Source: Aliishimia ponticola (lineage in GTDB: Bacteria; Pseudomonadota; Alphaproteobacteria; Rhodobacterales; Rhodobacteraceae). From it: DNA of 64,000 bases. The stretch is from assembly GCF_004803475.1 (NCBI RefSeq), contig NZ_SRKY01000003.1:434001-498000 (forward strand), read 5' to 3'. The translations under genes were made by a program, and so were the position numbers. Within the stretch, counting starts at the first letter, position 1. Every line of letters begins with the position of its first letter. Below, in pieces: positions 35,168-44,379 of this stretch. The notes under the pieces are model-generated. The model did no database searches. It saw nothing but the letters and a program-made list of their open reading frames with translations, and was not told where the DNA came from.

Positions 35168-37687
35168 CTACCCGCACTTGCTGTGGCCGCATGCCGCGCA
35201 GGTCATACATCCTTCGATCATCCGCATTTCATACTGGCCGCAAGACGGGCACGCTTTGCCGCGCCCTCCATCAAGGTTCACAACCTGCGCATGCGGGTCG
35301 GACTTGAGGCCTAGCCCCTCGCCCTCGATGAAGCCGATGCGGATCATGTGCTGCTCGATCACCCCCCCGATCGCCGCCAGGATCGACGGGATATACTTGC
35401 CCTGCATCCACGCGCCACCGCGCGGATCGAACACCGCCTTAAGCTCCTCCACCACAAACGACACATCCCCGCCGCGCCGGAACACCGCCGAAATCATCCG
35501 CGTGAGCGCCACAGTCCACGCGAAATGCTCCATGTTCTTGGAGTTGATGAACACCTCAAAGGGGCGCCGCTTTCCGGCCTGCATGATGTCGTTGATCGTA
35601 ATGTACAGAGCATGCTCGCTATCGGGCCACTTCACCTTGTAGGTATGCCCCTCCAGCGCCGCCGGACGATCCAACGGCTCGGCCATGTAGATGACATCCC
35701 CATGCGGCTGCATTGGCGCGGCGCTGCCTTCCGCCACCACAGCGGGCGCGTCCTCCACTTCCCCGAAAAGCAGCCAGCCAGCAGGCACGTCGAATGCGTG
35801 CGACGCAAGAATAGCGTCTTCCTTTGATATTTCGTTCCCGCTGTTTGCAACCCAGCGAGAGTAGCTTGCGCGCTTTACACCCATCGCGTCTGCGGCAGCC
35901 TGTGGCGTCTCATAGCCCGCCGCCTCTGCAGCCCACTTCAATCGCTCCGCCGACGTCGCCAATTCCGGGAGCTCCGCTTTCCCTTCATTGTTCCCGGAAA
36001 TACTCAATACACTTCCGGTCACATCATTGGGCCGGTAGGTGGTGCAGCCCTTGCAGCCGGTTTCATAGGCCTGCAGATACACATCCTTGAACGCGTCGAA
36101 ATCGATATCTTCGGGGCAGTTGATGGTCTTGGAGATACTCGAATCCACCCATTTCTGCGCAGCCGCCTGCATTTTCACATGGTCGAGCGGCGCCAGAGTC
36201 TGGGCGTTGACGAAATAGTCGGGCAGTTCCGCATCCCCGAATTTGTCGCGCCACATCTGCACCGCGTAGTCGACGACCTCTTCTTCGGTGCGGGTGCCAT
36301 CCTTCTGCAGCACTTTGCGGGTATAGGCGTATGCAAAGACCGGCTCGATGCCCGAGGATACATTCCCGGCATACAGGGAAATCGTGCCCGTCGGCGCGAT
36401 GGAAGTCAGCAGCGCATTGCGAATGCCATGTTCCGCGATCGCGGCGCGCACGTCTTCGTCCATCGCGGTCATCGTGCCAGAGGCGAGGTATTTCTCCGCC
36501 TCGAACAGGGGGAAGGCCCCCTTCTCTTTCGCCAATTCGACGGATGCCAGATATGCGGCGCGCGCGATGGCCTTCAGCCATGCCTCGGTCTGTGCCGCCG
36601 CCGCGTCCGACCCATAGCGCAGCCCGACCATCAGCAGGGCATCCGCCAGCCCGGTGACACCAAGCCCGATCCGGCGTTTGGCCGCCGCTTCCTGCGCTTG
36701 CGCCTCCAGCGGAAAGCGTGAGGCATCCACCGTGTTGTCCATCATTCGGATCGCAGTGGCGACAAGCTCTGTCAGTGCCGCTTCGTCCAGCTGTGCAGCG
36801 TCCTCGAAGGGCGCGTCGACCAAGCGGGCGAGGTTGATCGATCCAAGCAGGCAAGCGCCATAGGGCGGCAGGGGTTGCTCGCCGCAAGGGTTGGTCGCCG
36901 CGATGGTTTCGCAATAGGACAGGTTGTTGGCCGCGTTGATGCGATCGATGAAGATCACGCCCGGTTCGGCATAATCATAGGTCGCCTGCATGATCCGGTT
37001 CCACAAGTCGCGCGCTTCGACCGTATGATACACCATGCCGTCGAACTGCAGATCCCAAGAGGCATCGGCCTTGACCGCATCCATGAAATCATCGGTGATC
37101 AGCACCGACATGTTGAACATGCGCAGCCGCGCCGGGTCGGATTTGGCCACGATGAAATCCTCGATATCCGGGTGATCGCAGCGCATCGTCGCCATCATCG
37201 CCCCGCGCCGCGAACCTGCCGACATGATCGTCCGGCACATCGCGTCCCACACATCCATGAAGCTCAGCGGTCCAGACGCATCCGCAGCCACGCCCGCCAC
37301 ACCCGCGCCCTTGGGACGGATGGTCGAGAAGTCATAGCCGATGCCGCCGCCCTGCTGCATGGTCAGCGCAGCCTCTTTGAGCATTTCGAAGATGCCGCCC
37401 ATGCTGTCGGGGATCGTGCCCATCACAAAGCAGTTGAACAGGGTGACGGAACGCGCCGTCCCCGCCCCCGCCGTGATCCGGCCCGCAGGCAGGAATTTGA
37501 AATCCTCCAGCGCCGCGTAGAAGCGGTCTTCCCAGACATCCGGCGTCGCCTCGACCTTGGCCAGATCGCGCGCAATACGCCGCCAGGTGTCCTCAACCGT
37601 CAGATCAATCGGTGTGCCATCCGCCTCCTTGAAGCGGTATTTCATGTCCCAGATCTGTTCCGCGATCGGTGCCGCAAAGCGCGTCAT
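35168..37687 (-). CDS. nrdJ: B12-dependent class II ribonucleotide reductase with inserted XRE-type HTH
   Basis: The 839-residue enzyme reduces ribonucleotides using adenosylcobalamin. The ten-stranded barrel region is clear, with LFNCFVMGTIPDSMGG, SGSRRGAMM-like and NPCGEQPLPPYGAC motifs. The C-terminus ends in the CPSCGQYEM and CMTCAACGHSKCG cysteine motifs for reductant relay. Residues of about 575-641 form an extra domain like a Cro/CI helix-turn-helix (RLKWAAEAAGYETPQAAADAMGV, continuing to VPAGWLLFGE). It lies where relatives have only a linker. The reading frame is intact. Confidence 0.95.
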   Translation of the reverse strand: MTRFAAPIAEQIWDMKYRFKEADGTPIDLTVEDTWRRIARDLAKVEATPDVWEDRFYAALEDFKFLPAGRITAGAGTARSVTLFNCFVMGTIPDSMGGIFEMLKEAALTMQQGGGIGYDFSTIRPKGAGVAGVAADASGPLSFMDVWDAMCRTIMSAGSRRGAMMATMRCDHPDIEDFIVAKSDPARLRMFNMSVLITDDFMDAVKADASWDLQFDGMVYHTVEARDLWNRIMQATYDYAEPGVIFIDRINAANNLSYCETIAATNPCGEQPLPPYGACLLGSINLARLVDAPFEDAAQLDEAALTELVATAIRMMDNTVDASRFPLEAQAQEAAAKRRIGLGVTGLADALLMVGLRYGSDAAAAQTEAWLKAIARAAYLASVELAKEKGAFPLFEAEKYLASGTMTAMDEDVRAAIAEHGIRNALLTSIAPTGTISLYAGNVSSGIEPVFAYAYTRKVLQKDGTRTEEEVVDYAVQMWRDKFGDAELPDYFVNAQTLAPLDHVKMQAAAQKWVDSSISKTINCPEDIDFDAFKDVYLQAYETGCKGCTTYRPNDVTGSVLSISGNNEGKAELPELATSAERLKWAAEAAGYETPQAAADAMGVKRASYSRWVANSGNEISKEDAILASHAFDVPAGWLLFGEVEDAPAVVAEGSAAPMQPHGDVIYMAEPLDRPAALEGHTYKVKWPDSEHALYITINDIMQAGKRRPFEVFINSKNMEHFAWTVALTRMISAVFRRGGDVSFVVEELKAVFDPRGGAWMQGKYIPSILAAIGGVIEQHMIRIGFIEGEGLGLKSDPHAQVVNLDGGRGKACPSCGQYEMRMIEGCMTCAACGHSKCG

Positions 37688-37751
37688 GTCGATTCCTCGA
37701 TAGGGCTGGTCAGGGCCTTGAGCCTACCATTTGCACCCTGTTCCGAAAAGG

Positions 37752-37769
37752 CTACAATATGCAGTGTAG
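37752..37769. promoter_or_regulatory. NrdR-box-like palindrome between nrdJ and the DUF1489 gene
   Basis: The 18-base dyad CTACAATATGCAGTGTAG has five-base arms CTACA and TGTAG around an AT-rich core. Its form is like NrdR boxes, and it sits 65 bases upstream of nrdJ. A degenerate partner, CTACCATTTGCA, begins at 37724, 28 bases away; NrdR boxes normally come in pairs about three helical turns apart. Confidence 0.4.
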
Positions 37770-37791
37770 TGGGGACGACTCTGTGGATAAC

Positions 37792-38214
37792 ATGATAAAT
37801 CTGGTGAAACTCTGCGTCGGTGCCTCAGAAGTTCAGGACCTGATCGACTGGCAGGCGACCCGCCGCGCCCAGTCCGAGGACGGGTTCGCGCGCCACGTCA
37901 CCCGCATGTGGCCCAAGCGCGAGGCAGAGCTGCTGAATGGCGGCTCGCTCTATTGGGTGTTCAAAGGCGAAATCCTGTGCCGCCAGCGCATTTTGCGACT
38001 GGACGAAGTAACCCGCCATGACGGTGTGCGCATGTGCGGCATCGTTCTGGATGCCGAAATCATCCGCACCGCACCAGCGCCCAAGCGGCCGTTTCAGGGC
38101 TGGCGTTATCTGCAATCCTCGGATGCGCCGCCCGATCTGCGCAAAGGGCGCGAGGCCGAACCGACATTGCCAACGGAACTTGATCGGGCACTTGCAGAAA
38201 TCGGTGTTCTGTAG
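37792..38214 (+). CDS. DUF1489 family protein
   Basis: The 140-residue protein matches the alphaproteobacterial DUF1489 family, recognised by the N-terminal VKLCVGASEVQDL and the segments VTRMWPKREAELL and GSLYWVFKGEILCRQ. The function is unknown. The start at 37792 aligns with the conserved beginning; an ATG 33 bases upstream is possible but would overlap the palindrome. It diverges from nrdJ. Confidence 0.85.
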   Translation: MINLVKLCVGASEVQDLIDWQATRRAQSEDGFARHVTRMWPKREAELLNGGSLYWVFKGEILCRQRILRLDEVTRHDGVRMCGIVLDAEIIRTAPAPKRPFQGWRYLQSSDAPPDLRKGREAEPTLPTELDRALAEIGVL

Positions 38215-38216
38215 AG

Positions 38217-38696
38217 ATGCCCCGGGCGAAGGCACCCGCTCTGGACGCATGCCTGCCATCTGACACCACCCCCACGACTGCGCTTGAAATCGCTGCATTC
38301 CTGCTTGGATCGACCCGGCACGCCTATGTGGTGAATGATTTCGACCTGTTCGCGAGCTATTTCGACCTGCCGCACAAGGTCGCAACCTTCGAAGAAGCGC
38401 GCGTCGTCGCAACGCGAGACGACCTGCGGGCTATCTTTACCGAGCTGCGCGCGCATATGACGCTGGTCGGCGCGCTCGACATCAAGTGGCGCGTGGTGTC
38501 AGCGCGTTGGGTCACGGACCGGCGGATTACGTATACCTTCACATGGCAATACGTGCTGCCGGGCTATGCCTTGTCGGATGAGGTCGTCGGAAACTTCAAC
38601 GCCCATTATGCGGATGCGAAATGGCGGATCGGTGATGGCAATTACGCCACGACAATCGAACCGGTCGCCCGCGCCTTCAAAGCGGCCGCATCCTGA
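38217..38696 (+). CDS. hypothetical protein, NTF2/SnoaL-like
   Basis: The 159-residue protein starts two bases after the DUF1489 stop. It has a length and pattern (FDLFASYFDLPHKVATFEEARVV in part, later alternating strands WRVVSARWVTDRRITYTF) that resemble the NTF2-like alpha/beta cone fold. No catalytic residues stand out. The assignment is by eye, and the only context is a likely shared operon with the DUF1489 gene. Confidence 0.7.
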   Translation: MPRAKAPALDACLPSDTTPTTALEIAAFLLGSTRHAYVVNDFDLFASYFDLPHKVATFEEARVVATRDDLRAIFTELRAHMTLVGALDIKWRVVSARWVTDRRITYTFTWQYVLPGYALSDEVVGNFNAHYADAKWRIGDGNYATTIEPVARAFKAAAS

Positions 38697-38712
38697 AACG
38701 CGCCGCGCGGGC

Positions 38713-39402
38713 TTAGCCGAGCCTCTTCAGGATCGTCGCGAGGCTGGCATCTTCGGCCCTGCCCCATTCCGCCTTGCGAGAGCGCCACAGCGTTGCCTCC
38801 GACCGCAGGATCAGCCCATCGGACAGGATCTTGAGGTGGTTGGCGCGCAAGGTCTCCCCCGACGATGTGATATCCGCAATCGCTTCGGCGGTTTCATTCG
38901 CGACCGTGCCTTCCGTGGCACCCTGGCTATCCACCAATGCGTAATCGGCCACGCCCGCATCGCGCAGCGCTTCGCGCACAAGCCGATGGTATTTCGTGGC
39001 AATCCGCAGCCGGTGGCCGTGATGCGCGCGGAACTGCGCCGCGACGGAATCCAGATCGCCCAGCGTGTCCACATCGACCCAGGCATTGGGCACTGCGATG
39101 ACCAGATCGGCATGGCCGAAACCCATCGCCTCGACCTCTTCGACCTGATGTTCCCAGATCGGCAGGCGTTCATGCACCAGGTCGGTCCCGGTCACCCCCA
39201 TATGCAGACGCCCGGCCGCCAATTCGCGCGGAATTTCCCCCGCTGACAGCAATACGAGCGCAACGCCCTCGATCCCTTCGACCGCGCCGGCATATTCCCG
39301 GTCAGACCCTGTCCGCGTCAGGGTGATGCCCCGCGCCGCGAACCAGTCGAAGGTCTTTTCCATCAGCCGCCCTTTGGACGGCACGCCCAGTTTCAGGGTC
39401 AT
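38713..39402 (-). CDS. hisG: ATP phosphoribosyltransferase, short form
   Basis: The 229-residue enzyme starts histidine biosynthesis from ATP and PRPP. It is the short form without the C-terminal regulatory domain and needs HisZ for activity. The N-terminal LGVPSKGRLMEKT and the PRPP-binding segment DSQGATEGTVANETAEAIADI (in part) are visible. The start overlaps the hisZ stop by four bases. Confidence 0.96.
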   Translation of the reverse strand: MTLKLGVPSKGRLMEKTFDWFAARGITLTRTGSDREYAGAVEGIEGVALVLLSAGEIPRELAAGRLHMGVTGTDLVHERLPIWEHQVEEVEAMGFGHADLVIAVPNAWVDVDTLGDLDSVAAQFRAHHGHRLRIATKYHRLVREALRDAGVADYALVDSQGATEGTVANETAEAIADITSSGETLRANHLKILSDGLILRSEATLWRSRKAEWGRAEDASLATILKRLG

Positions 39403-40499
39403 TGCGCGTGCTCCAGTTCCAGCAGAAGACCGGGCCGAATGACCCCGCCAACCGCCGGGATTTCCTGACCATTGCCAAGGCGCCGCGTCAGTGCGTCATA
39501 CCGCCCGCCGGACGCCACAGGAGGCAGGTCGGGCCGCCGCTCGGCATAAAAGCCAAAGACAAAGCCGTCATAGTATTCGAGCGAGGTGCGCCCATAGCTT
39601 GCTTCGAAGTCGAGCCGGTCCACATCCACACCGCGTTCCACCATCGCATCGGCGCGGTCCGCCAGACGGTCAACCGCAGGCGCGATGGCGGGCAGGTCCA
39701 CAGCAACGTCACGCAGTTGTTCCAACGCGAACGGCACGGTTTCCCGGATGCCCAGAAGCGCTTCGAGCAGTTCAATCTCGCCAGAGGAAATCGGCGGCGC
39801 GGCCGCGTCGTTATGCAGCGCCGTGATCCGTTCGCCAATCTCGCCCAGGGTCCGTTTACCGATCAAGGGCACCGCCCGGCGCAGCGGGTCGGCATCGGCC
39901 AGCAAATCCTTGCGCGTCACCGGCGTCGGCGTTTTGCCGGAATAGCGGTCAAGCAATTGCCGGAACTTGCGCGGACGCCAGATATGCCGGGTCAGCGCGG
40001 CCTTGCGTTCGTCCGTCGTCTTCAACCCGGCCACTGCAGCGACCAGAATGCCGATATCCCCTGTTGCCGCCCGCAGCTTGGCATGGGCCAGCATGTTGGA
40101 GATCAGCGCAAAGACTTCGGCCTCCGCCGCAGCGGGGTTTTCCCGGTCAAAGACCTCGTAGCCGACCTGCACGTATTCGCTTGGGCGGTCTGGGTTGTCC
40201 TCCTGGCGGCGAAAGACCTCGCCCGCGTAGGTATATCGCGCAGGTTCCGCCCCGTGGGCCATGTGCATTTGCACCACCGGCACGGTGAAGTCGGGGCGCA
40301 GCATCTGTTCGCCGCGCAGCGCGTCGGACGTGATATAGGCGCGCCCGCGCACATCCTCTCCATAAAGGTCCAGCAGCGTTTCCGCCGGTTGCAGCAGCGG
40401 CGGGTCCACGACCTCTGCCCCGGCGGTCTCGAAGACCTCGCGAAGCCCCATGGCGCGCGCATTCGTGTCACGGCGGGACAGCATGTTCAGCACCCGCAT
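39399..40499 (-). CDS. hisZ: ATP phosphoribosyltransferase regulatory subunit
   Basis: The 366-residue protein is a HisRS paralog that activates short HisG and gives histidine feedback. Class II synthetase-like motifs are degenerate, for example [22 protein letters not shown]. It directly follows hisS, with a 13-base overlap if the ATG at 40499 is used. The ATG at 40484, just after the hisS stop, is an alternative. Adjacency of hisS, hisZ and hisG supports the assignment. Confidence 0.93.
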   Translation of the reverse strand: MRVLNMLSRRDTNARAMGLREVFETAGAEVVDPPLLQPAETLLDLYGEDVRGRAYITSDALRGEQMLRPDFTVPVVQMHMAHGAEPARYTYAGEVFRRQEDNPDRPSEYVQVGYEVFDRENPAAAEAEVFALISNMLAHAKLRAATGDIGILVAAVAGLKTTDERKAALTRHIWRPRKFRQLLDRYSGKTPTPVTRKDLLADADPLRRAVPLIGKRTLGEIGERITALHNDAAAPPISSGEIELLEALLGIRETVPFALEQLRDVAVDLPAIAPAVDRLADRADAMVERGVDVDRLDFEASYGRTSLEYYDGFVFGFYAERRPDLPPVASGGRYDALTRRLGNGQEIPAVGGVIRPGLLLELEHAQ

Positions 40500-42010
40500 C
40501 CCGGACCATGGACGTGATGCCCGTCACCGCCATCATCCTGTTGCTGGCTGCGCAGAATGTCGCGGACCTTCGCCACCAGACGTTCGCGCGGAACCTCGAA
40601 CTGGCTGGGCAGGTCTTTCCATTCCTCAAGGCTGGCGGTTTCGGCGATTTTCGCGCCAAGGATCAAGTCCTTGATCTGCACCACGCCTTTGTCCTTTTCA
40701 TCGCCGCCTTCGATCACGGCGACCGGGCTGCCGCGCTTATCCGCGTATTTCAACTGGTTGCCGAAATTCTTCGGGTTGCCCAGATAAACCTCGGCCCGGA
40801 TACCAGCGCCACGCAGTTCGGCCACCATCGCCTGATAATCGGCCATGCGGTCGCGGTCCATCACGGTCACGACGACCGGCCCTTGGGCCTGCGCCTGTGC
40901 CCCGCGTTGCATCCGCAGGGCCGCCAGAAGCCGGTCCACGCCGATGGAGACACCGGTTGCGGGCACTTCCTGTCCGGTAAAGCGCTTGACCAGATCGTCA
41001 TAGCGACCGCCCCCGGCGACCGACCCGAATTGGCGCGGGCGGCCCTTTTCATCCTTGATCTCGAAGGTCAGTTCCGCCTCGTAGACCGGCCCGGTGTAGT
41101 ATCCGAGGCCGCGCACGACCGAAGGGTCGATCACGATACGGTCCGGGCCATAGCCCGCCGCGTCCAGCAATGCGGCGATCTCGGACAGCTCGTCGACGCC
41201 CTTCGCGCCAATCTCGCTGTTGCCAATTGCGCTGCGCAGGTTCGCGAGGGTCGCGGATGTGTCATCGGCGCGCGAGGTCAGGAAGGCGATCACCGGCTCC
41301 GCCTGCGCATCCTCCAGCCCGACGCCGTCGATATAGGCACCCGAGGCGTCCAGCCGCCCCTTGCCCAGCAATTCACGCACGCCGCTTTCACCGACCTTGT
41401 CGAACTTGTCGATGGTACGCAGCACATCCGCGCGCTGACCTTCATCGGAAAGGCCCATCGTTTCCAGGACACCGTTCAGCACCTTGCGGTTGTTGATCCG
41501 CACCACGTAATCGCCGCGCTGGATGCCGACCTCTTCAAGCGCATCGGCCAGCATCGCGCAGATTTCCGCATCAGCGGCCATGGAGGCGGTGCCCACAGTG
41601 TCTGCGTCGCACTGATAGAACTGGCGGAACCGCCCCGGACCGGGCTTTTCGTTGCGCCAGACCGGGCCGAAAGTGTAGCGCCGGTAAGGGCTTGGCAGGT
41701 CGTTGCGGTGCTGTGCATAGACGCGGGCCAGCGGCGCGGTCATGTCATAGCGCAGCGCCATCCACGCCTCGTCCTCGTCCTGCCAGGCAAAGACACCTTC
41801 GTTCGGGCGATCCACGTCGGGCAGGAACTTGCCCAGCGCCTCGACGGTCTCGACCGCCGAAGTCTCCAGCGCATCGAACCCGTAGCGATGATAGACCCCG
41901 GCGATCTTGCCGAGCATATCGGCGCGTTCGGTGACATCGGCACCGAAATAGTCACGGAAGCCCTTCGGCGTTTCTGCCTTGGGACGCGGGGTTTTCTTCT
42001 GCTTGGCCAT
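40487..42010 (-). CDS. hisS: histidyl-tRNA synthetase with His/Cys-rich C-terminal tail
   Basis: The 507-residue class II synthetase charges tRNA-His. Motif 2 is visible as [21 protein letters not shown], in part, and the histidine-binding motif as [11 protein letters not shown]. The start at 42010 ([11 protein letters not shown]) gives the conserved length; an upstream reading adds 45 unsupported residues. The C-terminus is unusual, ending [11 protein letters not shown] after an acidic Gly/Asp stretch, which could bind a metal. Confidence 0.95.
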   Translation of the reverse strand: MAKQKKTPRPKAETPKGFRDYFGADVTERADMLGKIAGVYHRYGFDALETSAVETVEALGKFLPDVDRPNEGVFAWQDEDEAWMALRYDMTAPLARVYAQHRNDLPSPYRRYTFGPVWRNEKPGPGRFRQFYQCDADTVGTASMAADAEICAMLADALEEVGIQRGDYVVRINNRKVLNGVLETMGLSDEGQRADVLRTIDKFDKVGESGVRELLGKGRLDASGAYIDGVGLEDAQAEPVIAFLTSRADDTSATLANLRSAIGNSEIGAKGVDELSEIAALLDAAGYGPDRIVIDPSVVRGLGYYTGPVYEAELTFEIKDEKGRPRQFGSVAGGGRYDDLVKRFTGQEVPATGVSIGVDRLLAALRMQRGAQAQAQGPVVVTVMDRDRMADYQAMVAELRGAGIRAEVYLGNPKNFGNQLKYADKRGSPVAVIEGGDEKDKGVVQIKDLILGAKIAETASLEEWKDLPSQFEVPRERLVAKVRDILRSQQQDDGGDGHHVHGPGCGC

Positions 42011-42151
42011 GAACGGACCCCCAGTAGTCAGGTTGCGCGCGGCATAGACGAAACCCGGTAGAGGGACAAGGCGAGAGCGGCCCTGCGGCGCAGATGATGG
42101 GGGATTGGCGGGCGCGCCGGCGGCTTGGGCGCGACTTGGCCACATCCCGTA

Positions 42152-42171
42152 GGGTAGGCTTCAGCCTACCC
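42152..42171. repeat. perfect hairpin overlapping the enoyl-CoA hydratase stop codon
   Basis: An 8-base stem GGGTAGGC/GCCTACCC (42152-42159 with 42164-42171) with a 4-base loop contains the TGA stop of the hydratase gene on the minus strand. No T-run follows. It could be a terminator-like or REP-like element. The remaining 150-base gap up to hisS shows nothing else. Confidence 0.55.
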
Positions 42172-42958
42172 CCGCGCCGCCACGGCCCGCGCCTGCGGCA
42201 AATCGGCTGGCGCCCGCAACGCCTTCGGCCCGGACCATGGCCGCGCTTTTCCATTCGCGCATCAGCGCCGCGGCAAGGTCTTCGGGCGACATCCGGGCAG
42301 AGTCGTGATCCGCCATCATGCAGCCTTGCGGAAACTCCAAAAGAGATGTTGCCAGCGCCAGGGCGGCCTCTTTCGCGGTGCCCGTTTCGACGACCCGGTC
42401 GGCCAGCCCCATAGTCTGCGCCTCGCCCGCCCAGACCCTTCGGCCCGTCAGGATCATATCATTGGCCCGGCCTTGTCCGACGATGCGCGGCAGCCGTACG
42501 GTCCCGCCATCGATCAGGGGTACGCCCCAGCGGCGGCAGAACACTCCGAAATAGGCCGACTTCGCCACCACGCGCATGTCGCACCAAGCGGCAAGCTCCA
42601 ACCCGCCTGCCACGGCCGGGCCTTCAACCGCCGCGATCACGGGCTTGCTCAGCCGCAAGCGTGTTGGCCCCATCGGCCCCGGCATCGGCTGGCGCGCCGG
42701 ATGCCAGCCGTCGGGAATATCCAGCGCCTCGATCCACTCTGCGCCCTCACCGCCTGCTGCCGCTTTCAGATCGAACCCCGCGCAAAAGGTGCCCCCCGCG
42801 CCGGTCAGGATCGCCACATCGCTATCGTCATCGGCCTCGAAATCGGTGAAGGCGTCGAACAGCGCCCGCGCCATACCCGGATGCACCGCGTTGCGCGCGT
42901 GCGGCCTGTTCAGCGTCACGATGCGCACCCGCCCCGATTGTTCGATGGTGATATCCAT
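42161..42958 (-). CDS. enoyl-CoA hydratase/isomerase family protein
   Basis: The 265-residue crotonase-fold protein has the oxyanion-hole segment GAGGTFCAGFDLKAA and the second oxyanion/CoA segment AVEGPAVAGGLELAAWCD. Instead of the second catalytic glutamate region of true hydratases it reads FGVFCRRWGVPLIDGGTVRLPR. This resembles crotonase-family members such as EchA-like proteins, whose substrates vary. The start at 42958 is fixed by AAGGAGG upstream. Confidence 0.88.
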   Translation of the reverse strand: MDITIEQSGRVRIVTLNRPHARNAVHPGMARALFDAFTDFEADDDSDVAILTGAGGTFCAGFDLKAAAGGEGAEWIEALDIPDGWHPARQPMPGPMGPTRLRLSKPVIAAVEGPAVAGGLELAAWCDMRVVAKSAYFGVFCRRWGVPLIDGGTVRLPRIVGQGRANDMILTGRRVWAGEAQTMGLADRVVETGTAKEAALALATSLLEFPQGCMMADHDSARMSPEDLAAALMREWKSAAMVRAEGVAGASRFAAGAGRGGAGVG

Positions 42959-43016
42959 ACTTGCCTCCTTGCCGGCAATCCTCCACATCTGCCACAGAAC
43001 CCTGCCGGAGACCGCC

Positions 43017-43211
43017 ATGCAAGCCATCGAGGAAAAACTCGCCCATCTGACGCGGATCGTCGACGATCTGTCTGATGTGGTCGCGCGTCAGGACAAGGAA
43101 ATCGACCGCCTGCGGACCAAGGTCGAACGGCTGATCCTGCGCGAGGCCGAACGGGAATCCGAAGCGCCGGGGGGGGTGGTTCTGGGCGATGAACGCCCGC
43201 CCCACTATTAA
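43017..43211 (+). CDS. slyX: SlyX family protein
   Basis: The 64-residue protein is a short coiled coil (EEKLAHLTRIVDDLSDVV, then RQDKEIDRLRTKVERL) with the C-terminal DERPPHY typical of SlyX. The function is unknown. GGAG lies six bases before the ATG. It is divergent from the hydratase gene, and its stop is two bases from the convergent lipoprotein gene stop. Confidence 0.85.
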   Translation: MQAIEEKLAHLTRIVDDLSDVVARQDKEIDRLRTKVERLILREAERESEAPGGVVLGDERPPHY

Positions 43212-43213
43212 GC

Positions 43214-44275
43214 TCAGGGCGCCTTGAAGGCCGCGGCGACCACTGCGCCGTCATGCAGCAGGATATCCGACCAGCGGCCATTGTCGGTGAACCGTTCATA
43301 GGCGGTAATGAACACGGTGTCGCGTTCCAGCTGTTCGATCTTTGCGCCGCAGGGCGCGCTGCGTTTCACCTTGCAGACCGAGGATTTCACCTTTTCATAG
43401 GCTTCATCCGTGCCGCTATAGGGGTACGTCTTGGACGGTCGGCCATAGCGCAGTTTTTCATGCATGCTGGGCGCGCCGAACATCGCCAGTGCGGCGGTGA
43501 ACTGGCGCGGGCAGCCATCCGCGAAACCGGTCACGTAGAAACTGCGCGGGCCAGTGCTTTCCGGGGCGCTGTCGATCAGCGTGTAGGCACCCAGCCTTCC
43601 GGCCTTGGCGATCTCTCGGCCCATTGGTTTGTGCCGCGCTTCGCAGGCGCGGGCGACACGGCCAAACGGCAAAGTTTCGCCGTAGCGGACCTCTGGCAGT
43701 TCGATTTCATGGCGCTGCGCCCGTGTGGTGCGGTCCCCGGCGAGCAAACCACCAAGGAATCCGCCGGAGCGTTGGGGCCCATCTGTTTGCGCGTCTGTTT
43801 GCGGCTGGGCCGTGACCGGTTCGGAAGGCGCCGCGTCTGTGGCGACGTCGCCTTGCAGGCTGGCCAGTTCGGTGTCGGGTGCCGGGTCCGGCGTCACGTC
43901 GTCAGGGACGGAACCGCCCGTGGCGCGGCGCACGAGCCAACCCGCCACACCCCGCGTGGCGGAGCGTTCCGGGACAGCCTCCGCGCCGTTATGCGTGGCA
44001 AGAATGGCGGTGGATTCCCCTGACGTGTCAGTGGCTTGCGGTGCGGTGTTCACCTCCGCTTCGTCCGCGCGGGCCGTTGCCTCTGCCGGGCGCCCCGGGA
44101 TCAGACGGCGCAGCAGACCGCCTTCGGCTTGGACATCATCGGCAGAGGCCAGCGCACCGCGCACGGGCTGATCCTCGGCCAGCTTCACGTCAGACAGTTT
44201 CTCAACCCGCGCCAGCGGGTCAGCACATCCGGCGAGAACGGCGAGGCCCACCGTCAGAAGCACAGCATTTTTCAA
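43214..44275 (-). CDS. conserved lipoprotein of unknown function
   Basis: The protein of about 353 residues has a lipoprotein signal with lipobox LAVLAGC. Low-complexity acidic and Thr/Pro-rich linkers follow over about residues 30-190. The conserved C-terminal domain of about 160 residues contains LPFGRVARACEARHKPMG, four cysteines and TVFITAYERFTDNGRWSD. The start is uncertain because only TTG codons (44275 and 44284) fit; the one at 44275 gives a typical signal peptide. An AT-rich dyad lies just upstream. Confidence 0.8.
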   Translation of the reverse strand: MKNAVLLTVGLAVLAGCADPLARVEKLSDVKLAEDQPVRGALASADDVQAEGGLLRRLIPGRPAEATARADEAEVNTAPQATDTSGESTAILATHNGAEAVPERSATRGVAGWLVRRATGGSVPDDVTPDPAPDTELASLQGDVATDAAPSEPVTAQPQTDAQTDGPQRSGGFLGGLLAGDRTTRAQRHEIELPEVRYGETLPFGRVARACEARHKPMGREIAKAGRLGAYTLIDSAPESTGPRSFYVTGFADGCPRQFTAALAMFGAPSMHEKLRYGRPSKTYPYSGTDEAYEKVKSSVCKVKRSAPCGAKIEQLERDTVFITAYERFTDNGRWSDILLHDGAVVAAAFKAP

Positions 44276-44294
44276 TGAACCCAAGTCCCTGCGT

Positions 44295-44322
44295 CTTTTT
44301 GTTGAAGAACCTTAACAAAAAG
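44295..44322. repeat. AT-rich 9-base inverted repeat upstream of the lipoprotein gene
   Basis: CTTTTTGTT (44295-44303) and AACAAAAAG (44314-44322) form a perfect dyad with a 10-base loop in an otherwise GC-rich context. It lies about 20 bases before the lipoprotein start and downstream of dnaE on the same strand. It may end dnaE transcription or bind a regulator. Confidence 0.5.
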
Positions 44323-44379
44323 TAAACGACAGGTCTACGCCCCGGCGCGCAGGCGGGACGCTGCGTCAGGATACGGCGC

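Noticed and set aside
37688-37791. Cobalamin riboswitch upstream of nrdJ
   Set aside because: The gap is only about 100 bases and no B12-box-like sequence or multi-stem structure was seen.
41952-42145. Upstream extension of hisS by 45 residues
   Set aside because: The added segment has no conservation pattern and no ribosome binding site. The ATG at 42010 begins the family-typical N-terminus.
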